Assembly: GCA_030532405.1 (NCBI GenBank)
Contig: JAUNLF010000003.1
Span: forward strand, 62,001-126,000
Direction of reading: 5' to 3'
Length of the DNA: 64,000 nt
Origin: Actinomycetaceae bacterium
Lineage (GTDB): Bacteria > Actinomycetota > Actinomycetes > Actinomycetales > Actinomycetaceae
The notes under the pieces were generated by a model, which ran no database searches, was not told the origin of the DNA, and was given only the letters and a program-made list of their open reading frames with translations. Below are positions 37,484 to 46,200 of the stretch, in pieces. Position numbers and translations under genes: made by a program. Positions within the stretch are counted from its first letter, which is position 1. Every line of letters starts with the position of its first letter.

Positions 37484-38392
37484 TTACGCCTCGAGGATAC
37501 GTTTTCTGTATGCTCGGGGCGTTTCTCCGTAGGCCTCCTTGAAGACGCGAGATAGGTGGGCGGGGGAGTGGATCCCGTACCTGGCGCCAACTTGTTGGAT
37601 GGGTTCTGATTTTTTCATTGGATTTGCGAGGTCGCGGCGGATGTTTTGCATCCGCGTTTGCTTAATGTATGCGCCCACGGATTGGCCGGTGAGTGCGAAC
37701 TGTGAATGCAGGTGGCGTACGGATATGAAGAGCTCGTCGGCGATCATTGTGGGGCCCAGGTCGGGGTCGTCGAGGTGGTCTTCGATGAAGGCCATTGCTT
37801 TTCTGGCAATCGGGGGAGTTGCCGGTGAGTTTGTTGAAAGTTCCTCGGCGAACACGGCTACCAGCATGTCGATCGCGGCGTTTAGTAGTGATCCGGCGTG
37901 CGGGCCTTCTAGTACGTTGAAGTTGGCTGCGAGCTGTTCGAACAGGGGAATAGCCACGGCACCCAGGCGGTCTTGTCGGCTAATCGGCAGGGCGGTTATG
38001 TGCTCCATCGCGGAGGGCGGCAGTTTTACCCGGTCGGAGGGGAACTGCATGATCAAAGACCGCTGCGCCGTGGGATAGTCCAGTGAATAAGGTACCCGCG
38101 AGTGGTAAACCGCGAGGCTACCGGGCTCCACTATGCATTCGCGGCCAAACTGGGTAAGGATTGTGCATCCTTCGATTTGAAGACTCAGTTTGTACGTTTG
38201 CGGATCGCTGTCCAAGATGGAGGCCGCGTCGCGCACAACCCTGTGCGCGGGAGTAATCATGTCGAACAGGAAGATGTCACCAACGCGTGCTTCGGCAAGC
38301 TCGGCAGTGAAATCCTCCGCGTAGGGTGTGATTGTCATTTTGCCGAACTGGCTGGACGCGCTCGCCCTCCATTCGGAAATATCGAACTGCAT
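37484..38392 (-). CDS. AraC-family transcriptional regulator
   Basis: A 302-aa regulator. The N-terminal half resembles the AraC-binding-like domain of FeaR-type amine-responsive activators (with the segment LQIEGCTILTQFGRECIVEPG), and the last 100 residues form the double helix-turn-helix, with GARYGIHSPAHLSRVFKEAYGETP as its second half. AAGGGAACA precedes the ATG. It is divergent from the aldehyde dehydrogenase and convergent with the permease, so it probably controls both from the 121-bp gap at 38393-38513 and perhaps the oxidase promoter. Confidence 0.88.
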   Translation of the reverse strand: MQFDISEWRASASSQFGKMTITPYAEDFTAELAEARVGDIFLFDMITPAHRVVRDAASILDSDPQTYKLSLQIEGCTILTQFGRECIVEPGSLAVYHSRVPYSLDYPTAQRSLIMQFPSDRVKLPPSAMEHITALPISRQDRLGAVAIPLFEQLAANFNVLEGPHAGSLLNAAIDMLVAVFAEELSTNSPATPPIARKAMAFIEDHLDDPDLGPTMIADELFISVRHLHSQFALTGQSVGAYIKQTRMQNIRRDLANPMKKSEPIQQVGARYGIHSPAHLSRVFKEAYGETPRAYRKRILEA

Positions 38393-38513
38393 TGTTCCCT
38401 TCTTTGAGGCGTAAGCCAGCAGAATCAGACAAGTTTCGTGCGCACAACGTCAATGTCATGCAAATGATGTAAGCAATACTACTTGGAAACAACCGACCTG
38501 AAAGTAGGTAACA

Positions 38514-39926
38514 ATGACGTCCGCCACTTCTGAACTTCTTGCAGCTATCCAGGCCGATGCTGAATCCGGCCAGGAAGTTCGCGACCCCGCCACCGGTGAA
38601 GTTATCGGCTACGCCCCAATCCGCACTGTTGACGACCTCAACGCCGCAGTTGAGGCGGCCCGCGCCGCGCAGCCCGCATTTGAGGCGCTCGGCCACAAGG
38701 AACGCTCCAAGCTACTGCACGCCGCCGCGGATGCCCTCGAAGAAAACGCCGAGGCACTAGCTACTATTTTGTCTCGCGAACAAGGCAAGCCCCTGGAAGG
38801 CCCGAATGCTCGTTTTGAAGTGGGCGGCTCGATCGCGTGGCTTCGAGGCGCCGCAGACACCCCGCTAGAGACCGAAACCATCCTTAACGACGAGACCGGT
38901 CGCGCAACCTTGACGTACCGCGCCCTCGGCGTGGTTGGCGCAATCGGCCCGTGGAACTGGCCGATGATGATCACCGTGTGGCAGATTGCAGGGTCGCTAC
39001 GCATGGGTAACACGGTTGTTGTGAAGCCGTCAGAGTACACGCCGCTGTCCGTGCTCGCCCTCATTCACGTAATGAACACGGTACTTCCAAAGGACGTTTT
39101 GATCGTCGTTGCGGGAGGCCGTGAAGTTGGCGCCGCAATGTCCGCCCACGACGGTTTTGACAAGATCATGTTCACCGGATCCACGGCAACCGGTAAGAAG
39201 ATCGTGGAGTCGTCCGCGTCGAACCTGCCGCGCCTCACGATGGAGCTTGGCGGCAATGACGCGGGAATCGTCCTCGACGATGTAAATCCGTCCGAAATTG
39301 CGATGGACCTGTTCTGGGGCGCGTTCATTAACACCGGTCAAACGTGTGCGGCAATGAAGCGCCTGTACGTGCCCGATTCGATTTATGACGAGGTCGTGGC
39401 TGCCCTGGTGGAGGTCGCTAAGTCGATGCCGATGGGTGTTGGATTAGACGAGGCGAATGTTCTTGGACCGCTACAAAACAAGGCGCAGTTCGACATTGTG
39501 GATCGCCTTGTGAAGGCCGCGATTGAGGGCGGGGCGACCGTCGCGCTGGGCGGCAACCCTGACTACGACGCGGAGGGTTACTTCTACCCGACCACCATCG
39601 TTACTGATATTGATCCGGACAACCCGCTGGTTGTGGAAGAGCAGTTCGGCCCGGCACTTCCGGTGATCCGCTACACGGATCTTGATGAGGCTATCGCGGA
39701 GGCAAACAAGCTCGAGTTTGGGTTGGGCTCGTCCGTGTGGTCTTCGAACCGTGAGCGCGCGATCGAGGTTGCGTCGCGCATTGTGGCGGGTACGACTTGG
39801 ATTAACTCCCACGGTGGCGTTGACCCGCGTATTCCGTTCGGTGGCGTAAAGGGCTCGGGCTACGGGCTTGAGTTTGGCGTTGAGGGCTTGAAGGCGGTTG
39901 CGCGCCCGCACGTAATCAACGGATAG
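38514..39926 (+). CDS. NAD(P)-dependent aldehyde dehydrogenase
   Basis: A 470-aa ALDH-superfamily enzyme. GPWNWPMM is the cofactor entry segment, TMELGGNDAGIV carries the general base Glu, GQTCAAMKR contains the nucleophile Cys278, and EEQFGPALPV closes the active site. It would oxidise the aldehyde made by the amine oxidase, for instance 4-aminobutyraldehyde or an arylacetaldehyde; the exact substrate is not visible. Its promoter faces that of the AraC-type regulator. A 34-bp palindromic terminator follows. Confidence 0.92.
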   Translation: MTSATSELLAAIQADAESGQEVRDPATGEVIGYAPIRTVDDLNAAVEAARAAQPAFEALGHKERSKLLHAAADALEENAEALATILSREQGKPLEGPNARFEVGGSIAWLRGAADTPLETETILNDETGRATLTYRALGVVGAIGPWNWPMMITVWQIAGSLRMGNTVVVKPSEYTPLSVLALIHVMNTVLPKDVLIVVAGGREVGAAMSAHDGFDKIMFTGSTATGKKIVESSASNLPRLTMELGGNDAGIVLDDVNPSEIAMDLFWGAFINTGQTCAAMKRLYVPDSIYDEVVAALVEVAKSMPMGVGLDEANVLGPLQNKAQFDIVDRLVKAAIEGGATVALGGNPDYDAEGYFYPTTIVTDIDPDNPLVVEEQFGPALPVIRYTDLDEAIAEANKLEFGLGSSVWSSNRERAIEVASRIVAGTTWINSHGGVDPRIPFGGVKGSGYGLEFGVEGLKAVARPHVING

Positions 39927-39963
39927 TGTGAAGTTCTTGCCGGTTTGACAAGGCAGAGGCAAG

Positions 39964-40002
39964 GTTGAAGGCTGGGCCCGCGGGCCCAGCCTTCAACTAT
40001 TT
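39964..40002 (+). terminator. Perfect 34-bp palindromic terminator
   Basis: GTTGAAGGCTGGGCCCG is followed at once by its exact reverse complement (39981-39997), then TATTTT. With no unpaired loop bases in the DNA, the RNA hairpin must open its top GC pairs. It can work toward both strands. Confidence 0.85.
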
Positions 40003-40027
40003 TGCCGGGGGTTCTACCGACTCCTGC

Positions 40028-40173
40028 TGCACGCAGTCTCCGACCCTGCGTGCAACCTGACCATGAACCATACGTGAGTAGTCCCCAGCATTGCCGGCCA
40101 AGCTGCGTGCACAACCGGTTGGTTTTGCACTTCGCTCAGCCTGTGCCAGCCAGACAGTGGACTTGGCCGGCAA
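40028..40173. repeat. Cluster of inverted repeats in the ALDH / oxidoreductase gap
   Basis: The 258-bp non-coding gap after the aldehyde dehydrogenase holds a 9-bp hairpin (TGCACGCAG 40028-40036 with CTGCGTGCA 40046-40054), another CTGCGTGCA at about 40103, and a 12-bp inverted repeat TTGCCGGCCAAG (40091-40102) with CTTGGCCGGCAA (40162-40173) around AACCGGTT. It lies behind two convergent transcripts. I recognise no known RNA family. Confidence 0.6.
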
Positions 40174-40184
40174 CCAACGCGCCG

Positions 40185-40427
40185 CTATTCGACGACTCGG
40201 AAAGGACCAGCCTTCTCGAGTTGCGCGTTGATGACTTTCAGGTTTGGCGTGAAACCTGCTAGGTGTTTGATGATCAGGTGGGCGGGCGCGTTCGCCTCCA
40301 ATTCGAACGTCGCCTGGCCCATGCCCTGATCTGCAAAAACGTCGTAGAGTTCTTGCAATGCCGCCTTTACTTCGCGTGATGTCCTCACGCCCTCAACGCG
40401 AAGTCGGGTTTGGACGATTCGCGGCAT
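40185..40427 (-). CDS. Small Cys-less HMA-like protein coupled to the molybdo-oxidoreductase
   Basis: An 80-aa protein without cysteine. Its predicted order (RLRVEGV, a helix REVKAALQELYDVF, a strand ATFELEA, a helix HLIIKHL, LKVINAQLEKAG, FRVVE) recalls the ferredoxin-like heavy-metal-associated fold, but the CxxC site is absent, with RTSR in its place. The ATG overlaps the stop of the upstream oxidoreductase as TAATG, so the two are translationally coupled. It may be a subunit or chaperone of that enzyme; I can give no function from sequence, and the fold call is an eye-made analogy. Confidence 0.65.
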   Translation of the reverse strand: MPRIVQTRLRVEGVRTSREVKAALQELYDVFADQGMGQATFELEANAPAHLIIKHLAGFTPNLKVINAQLEKAGPFRVVE

Positions 40428-41944
40428 TAAATGCGTCCATTCAGTGCTTGCAGTGCGGAGTCTTCACGCGTGCCACCGCGCCCGTCTCCGTACTGTTTGT
40501 AGTCCTCGATCCAACGGATGGAACGCACCCATTTGACGTGCTTGTACCCGTGGTTTGATTCGACGCGTACGCGCGCGGGTGCTCCCAGGTAGGTTTCGAT
40601 CGGGTGGCCGTTGCGCTCAATCGCGAGGATCGTGTCGTCCTCATACGCGGTGTCAAGGTCGTAAACGGCGTAGAACGGTTCGCGCGGGCGGTCGTCGATC
40701 ATTTTTTGTGCGAGGCCGTACGAGTCAACCAGGACGTACTTGGCTTTTTCGGGTTTTTCGCCGATGAGGGCGAGCACGTCGGTTAGTTTGACACCCGACC
40801 AACGTGAAGTCGCGGACCAGCCCTGCATGCACGTGTGCGTGGCGATGTACGAAACTTGGGGGAGTTCGCGCAGTTCGGCGAGGGTGATGTCGCGGGTCTT
40901 GCCGGTGGTGTCGTCGCCGATGGTGATGCGGTAGGACTCCCAGTCGGATTCCGCGGCTTCGTGCCATTCGGCGGATTCTTCTTCGGTGGGCGGCAGGCCG
41001 TTGGTCCAGTGGAACTTAGAGATGTCGTCGTCGGTCAGCGTGTTTTGCGTGGCGGAGCGCGGCTTCATCCAGTTCAGGAAGATCTTGCGGCCGATTTCAG
41101 TGAAGCCGACCAGGAACTTGTGGGCCAGAGGACGGTTGGCGAGCGTCAGGTAGGAAAGCGCAATCCAGAAGATCGTGACGGCCACGATCGTTGAGATAAC
41201 GATGACGAAGGCCTGCGCGTAACGCGCGGTGTCAACGTCGCCGAACACCATGTGGACCAGGTTGTATTCGCGGTGAACCATGAATACGAGGCCGACGTGC
41301 ATGACGATGAAGCCGCTCATTAGGACCATTGCGATGAAGTGTAGCGAGCGGGCGCCCTGGTGGCCGCCGAACATTTTCACGTACCACGGGTAGCGCGAGC
41401 GGATTGCGGGCGCCATCGCCAGGCCGGTCAGGATCATGAACGGGGCGAGAATGAAGATCACGAACGTGTAGCCCAGCATTTGCAGCGCGTCGTAAGGCTG
41501 GAAGTGTTCGATCGCGGGGACGCCGAAGCCGATGTAGATCTTGAAGGACTCCCACGCTTCGGGGAAGATGTCCCAGCTGGTGGGGATGATGCGCCTCCAG
41601 AGTCCGGTGGCGAACAGCAAGGTGATGTAGACGATGCCGTTCAGGACCCACAGCATTACGGAAAATCCGTGCCAGTGGCGGCCGAGCCCAATGTTTTCGC
41701 GGCCCGGCAGGCCGATCAACGGTGACAGGGATGTTTCATCCATTAGGGATGTGTATACGCCCTCTTCTTTGGGTAGCTTGCGTTTTGTAAAACGGAGCCA
41801 TTCGGTGCCTGGCGCGCAGTCGTTATTCCACCACAGGCGGGGTAGGGATGACAGCATCTCCCAACCGGAACGCAGCAGCATTCCGATCAGGACAAAGTTT
41901 ATTAAGTGTGAGGCTCGAAGCCACAAGGGAAAATCCGGGTTCAT
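40427..41944 (-). CDS. Cytochrome b / molybdopterin oxidoreductase fusion protein
   Basis: A 505-aa fusion. Residues 1-270 hold five hydrophobic segments (about 13-31, 95-116, 155-178, 201-223, 245-267) with candidate haem histidines (His90, His92, His202, His216); residues 335-500 are a sulfite-oxidase/MsrP-type molybdopterin domain with the Mo-ligand Cys372 in THTCMQGW and ARVRVESNHGYKHVKWV. No Tat signal exists. Basic residues after TM1, between TM3 and TM4 and after TM5 predict the Mo domain on the cytoplasmic side. Start ATG 41944 has GGAGAG before it. Substrate unknown; it pairs catalytic and quinone-side parts that are separate in MsrPQ. Confidence 0.82.
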   Translation of the reverse strand: MNPDFPLWLRASHLINFVLIGMLLRSGWEMLSSLPRLWWNNDCAPGTEWLRFTKRKLPKEEGVYTSLMDETSLSPLIGLPGRENIGLGRHWHGFSVMLWVLNGIVYITLLFATGLWRRIIPTSWDIFPEAWESFKIYIGFGVPAIEHFQPYDALQMLGYTFVIFILAPFMILTGLAMAPAIRSRYPWYVKMFGGHQGARSLHFIAMVLMSGFIVMHVGLVFMVHREYNLVHMVFGDVDTARYAQAFVIVISTIVAVTIFWIALSYLTLANRPLAHKFLVGFTEIGRKIFLNWMKPRSATQNTLTDDDISKFHWTNGLPPTEEESAEWHEAAESDWESYRITIGDDTTGKTRDITLAELRELPQVSYIATHTCMQGWSATSRWSGVKLTDVLALIGEKPEKAKYVLVDSYGLAQKMIDDRPREPFYAVYDLDTAYEDDTILAIERNGHPIETYLGAPARVRVESNHGYKHVKWVRSIRWIEDYKQYGDGRGGTREDSALQALNGRI

Positions 41945-42064
41945 GGTCTCTCCGATCAGCACTGATCATTAATACACGGGATGTGTAATAATGTAAGAAA
42001 AGCACAGTTTGCGCCGCAGTGTCAAACGGGCACGAGGGCGTGTTGGCTTAGCGAAGGGATAAAA

Positions 42065-42505
42065 ATGAAGGTTGTTGTGGCTGCTCCGTCAAACGGGCTT
42101 GTGTTGGCTGGCGCTATTCGGGACTATCTGCAGGCAGATCGGCGCGTCGACGAGGTCGTCGACATGCTGGATCCAAGCGGGGGATACCCGCAGGTTTCGG
42201 TTCGAGCCGCCGAGGTTATCGCCCGCGGTGATGCTGATCGCGCGGTGCTCGTGTGCGGCACTGGGATCGGTACGGCTATTGCCGCGTCAACAGTAACGGG
42301 CGTGAGGGCGGCTACCGCTCACGATTTGTTCTCGGTTGTTGGAGCGGTCGCGAACTATGACGCGCAGATTTTGTGCATGGGGCAAAACGTGATTGCGGCG
42401 CCCGCTGCCTTGCCGCTGATTGACGCGTGGCTGGAGGCGTCCCACGACCCGGAGGGGCCGTACGGTCCGATGCTTAAAGAGCTGAAAGAACTAGCCGGCG
42501 CGTAA
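42065..42505 (+). CDS. RpiB/LacA/LacB-family sugar-phosphate isomerase
   Basis: A 146-aa Rossmann-like isomerase. The catalytic cysteine is in VLVCGTGIGTAIAAS, and ATAHDLFSVVGAVANYDAQILCMGQNVI is the family core. The N-terminal DHAG motif of RpiB is replaced (AAPSNGLVLAGAI), so substrate binding may differ: ribose 5-phosphate, or a tetrulose or pentulose phosphate as in the DerI/LerI relatives. I start at ATG 42065 with AAGGGA upstream. It is divergent from the molybdo-enzyme gene and converges on the HTH regulator with 14 nt between the stops. Confidence 0.82.
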   Translation: MKVVVAAPSNGLVLAGAIRDYLQADRRVDEVVDMLDPSGGYPQVSVRAAEVIARGDADRAVLVCGTGIGTAIAASTVTGVRAATAHDLFSVVGAVANYDAQILCMGQNVIAAPAALPLIDAWLEASHDPEGPYGPMLKELKELAGA

Positions 42506-42519
42506 AGGTGCTCGCGGCC

Positions 42520-43131
42520 CTACGCTTGGGTGCGGTTGATGAAGACTCGGCACCCGCGTGGGGTCGCGAATGGTTCCAGGCGGGTGTGGGCTTCCGGTAT
42601 AGCTCCGTCGATGTAGCCGCGGTGCATGGAGCAAATAACTTGGGGGGTCTGCTTCGCAACCTTTAGTAGGGGGCAGGCAAGCAGGTCGTATTCGCCCTCG
42701 TTCTGTGTTGGTACGGGTGCGAATCCTTGTCGCGTTAGTGCTTGCTGCGGGTTTTTCAAGACTTGCTCGCGCTCGGATTCTCCCCACTGTTTGCCGATTT
42801 CGTAAGCGACCGCCTCGGCGTCGTCCTCTTTTGCGACGTGCTTGGCAAGGTGGGCCAGTACGGTTATCGGCGCATCCTCGCTGGTGTTGGATGCGCAGAT
42901 TCGGCGGCCGTCATCGGTGACGGTGTATAGCTTTGCGGGGCGCCCGCTAGCGTTGTCTTTCAGGGTCGTTATTGTAATGAGGCCGGACGACTCCAGGTGA
43001 GCCAGGTGTCTGCGTGAAGCGTTCGGGTGGCCGCCAAGGTGTTCGGCAAGGTCGGCAATGCTGACATTCGGGCCGAGGTCGTTTATGGCTTGTAGGACCC
43101 TTAGTTGAGCTTCAGTGTGGTGTGCGGCCAT
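42520..43131 (-). CDS. HTH regulator with C-terminal Cys-x13-Cys-x2-His motif
   Basis: A 203-aa predicted regulator. A winged helix occupies the first 80 residues (VSIADLAEHLGGHPNASRRHLAHLESSGLI, then a wing with GRPAKLYTVT). The C-terminal half has CPLLKVAKQTPQVICSMHRGYIDG: Cys-x13-Cys-x2-His as in the predicted ArsR/SufR-like regulators that bind an iron-sulfur cluster or metal. I place the start at ATG 43131, as TACCAT lies 7 nt before it; a GTG two codons earlier is possible. Target genes are unknown; the neighbouring isomerase or molybdo-enzyme are candidates. Confidence 0.82.
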   Translation of the reverse strand: MAAHHTEAQLRVLQAINDLGPNVSIADLAEHLGGHPNASRRHLAHLESSGLITITTLKDNASGRPAKLYTVTDDGRRICASNTSEDAPITVLAHLAKHVAKEDDAEAVAYEIGKQWGESEREQVLKNPQQALTRQGFAPVPTQNEGEYDLLACPLLKVAKQTPQVICSMHRGYIDGAIPEAHTRLEPFATPRGCRVFINRTQA

Positions 43132-43138
43132 GGCCACA

Positions 43139-43144
43139 ATGGTA
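43139..43144 (-). promoter_or_regulatory. -10 box for leaderless HTH-regulator mRNA
   Basis: TACCAT on the minus strand, then TGTGGCC, then the ATG at 43131. Confidence 0.4.
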
Positions 43145-43262
43145 GGCCACGCGTCGGCTCAAACGAAATTGAAACACGCGACGTGTAAAAACAGCGTGTT
43201 ATTAAGATCGCTGAAGCGTCCTGATTCATCTCCCAAATGTTCGGCAATGCCGACTGCATCGG

Positions 43263-46200
43263 CTAAATGCTCCGGCGATTTATCCATAGCGCCGCGGTGG
43301 CCAACAGTAGGCCTCCCAGAATCCACGGCAAAAGACCCTTACCACCACTCATTGGCAACTTACCTTGAAGCACGTTTGCTACCTGAACAATGGCGGGCTT
43401 TCCTATTTCAGGGTTAGCCTCAACCAAGGTAATCAGACCCGAGTTTTCGGTGCGACCTTTAATCGAGATCTGCAGGTCCGCAAGGTTGGACTGAGTATCC
43501 GGAACGACGACGTCGAACTTCCACGCGCCTGGAAGCAATGCGGCACCCGGCGCAGACTTAGTCTCTACCAAGTAGTAGCTACCCGGATGCAAGCGCACCG
43601 AATGAGTCGCATCGGCCACGTCACCGGCAGTCCCTGCCACGGTAGTCATATCAGCTACCTTGGAACCAACCGTGCCATCGGCAGCAACGTTGTATATTGC
43701 GAACTCGGAGCCGCCCAAAGCGGTTTTCAAATCTGCCTGCACCTTCTGAACCTGCAGTTCAGCATCAGTGCGGTAGATACCGTTAGTTATCTCCACCTTT
43801 GGTAAGTCGGCATTGAGCGTAACACCCGCGGTACCTATAGCGTGAGTTACTTCAACGTCCTCATCCGTCAATGACGTGTAGAAGGGGACCATCTTAACGT
43901 TTGCCGCTTTGAGCCTGTCTTGCACTGCCTGCGGGAATGCCTGCTCCTTAATGATGCATGAGGACGCCGCGGGCATGGCACCTAGCTGATGCGTCGACTC
44001 GTTCCTGCTGAGGGTGAACTCACCGTTGGGAGCGAAGGGCTCTGGCTGTCCGGTTACCAAATTATAAAATGTGCACTGGTAGCTGAACGTGAACTCGTCT
44101 GTATCTTGAACCAGAGTGTCTGCTTGGTAGCCCTCGAAGGTTTTGGACACAGAGGGTTCAATCTGCGGCACCGTAAACGCGGCCTGAATCGAAACATTTT
44201 CAGTTCCCGGCGCTACTGTCTGGATGGTCACGGGTGCCAGCGCACTGGTGTTCACTGGTTGCCCATTACGCGTGTGGTTCACAGATCCGGTGACCTGAAC
44301 GAACTCTTGCCCGCCCGTGAGAGCCTTGGCATTCGGAGTTATCACACAAGAGCTACCCACGGTGACAGTCGCCAGCGGTTTCGCGGCCTCACCGGCAGTT
44401 AGTTCCACATCGTGATTGCTGGTAGTGCCTAGCAGAGGATCCGTACACACCGCAGTGGGTGAGAGCTTGTTAGCCTCATTTGCTAGCCAGGGAGTCACAT
44501 CTCCCAGCTGGCCCGTCATCTTGTTGTAATCCGCAGTGATTTCAGCAGTATCCAACTGGTAGCTGTTGTCAACCACAAGAGTTTGCAGATCTGTCTGTTC
44601 GTAACCCGGATCGGTGGCATTCTTCACCAGGGAAGTATCAATGTCGAACTTAGCCGAGCGGGGTGCATCCCCTGGAGTGGCGCTCACCGCGGGAGGCTCG
44701 ACAGCCGTTCCATTGTCCTGTGTCTTCATCGTAAAGCTGGTAGTCACAGTGCTCTTCACAGTTAGCGTTGTGCCGGGAACCTTGAAGGTGCTCTGCGGTT
44801 CGTCCTCGACAAACGTGCACTTGAAGTTAGCAGGTACCTGCATAGTGGTAGTGGTGATCGGACCCGGTTCAGATGCGGTAGTTGCACCAAACTGAGCCGA
44901 CGGATCGGACCAAGTGAGCTGCGCCGGCCCGCCCTCAACGGGGAAAACCACGTCTGCTTCACGGGTTGGGTTCGGAATATAAGAGTGACCTTCTGAAAGA
45001 TCAGCATAGGCAGGGTGCGTACACACTAGCTTGCCGCGTGCCGGCGTCGTCAGATGACCCTTGTTCTGCAGTGTTTTGCCTTGTCCGCTAAGAGTCTTCT
45101 TTACAGAAACCGGAACCATCAGGTAGTCGTAGGTGTTCCACAGCACCACCGTGGAATTGAAACCAGCCTTGCTTACATTAAATGAAGCCTCATGGGCCTG
45201 TGTTCCAGAGGAGCACAAAGTAGTGTTGTCGCACGCAACTTCTGTGCCAAAGCCCGCTTCATCTTCTGTGGCGTTCCAGCGCACACTCCACAGCGAATAA
45301 TACGCCTCACCCTGGGCTTCAGGATTAGCGGACTCCGGGTCTTGAACCTTTGCGGGATCCTCGCTGAATGTACACTTCGTGCCCTTCGGAAGTCCACTTA
45401 CGACGCGGTCCGTTGCATTGGTGAAGCGTCCCATTTCCATGTTGCCCTCGGACACGGTCACTCCGTTAAGCGTGCACGTCCAGTGAACGGGGAACTGCTT
45501 ATTCGCAGGCACCGTAGCCACGCCGGAACCATCAACCTTCTTCTTCACATTCAGTGAACCAGTCAGGATGTTATAGGCGTTAGAGGCGGTTGCCTCAATC
45601 AAGGGCTGGGCGGTGCCGGTCGGGACGTTGAAGACGGCGCTGTTACCCTGTGTGGTGGTGGAACCAACCTGCATACTTACAGGGCCGTTTTCCGCGGCGC
45701 CAAAGTTGCGTGCAACTTCGGTTATCGTGCAGGAACTCCCGGCGGGTACTTGGGTGGAGCCGTGCGTCCGCGAGCTAAAAGTGACACCTGTGTCCAGGAC
45801 AGTCTTGCCGTTACGAGTACACACTACCTTGCTGGTAAACCCGGGAGCATCAGAGCCAAAGACCGCCTTGTAGATGTTAGAATCCGCGGCGAGTGGAGTC
45901 GTATCGTCGACCGTAGCGGTCAAATTCTTGTACAGGTTGAGATCCGCAGTAATCGGCTTGTAGGTGAACACGGCCTGCAGGTAAGCGGAGTGGTCCTCGA
46001 CATTGATATATCCCTTAAACTCAGACCCGCCGTTCGTGGTGTCCGTGCCAGGGAGGACGATATTGGCTGGTGGACCGGTCTCGAACCCAACTTTGCGCGT
46101 GAACACTTCCGTATAGTGCTTATCACTGTTGCCCTCTTTTACTTCAATACTGCAGTAAGTTCCATTTTCCACATCCAAAATGATGGATTCGGAGCCATCG

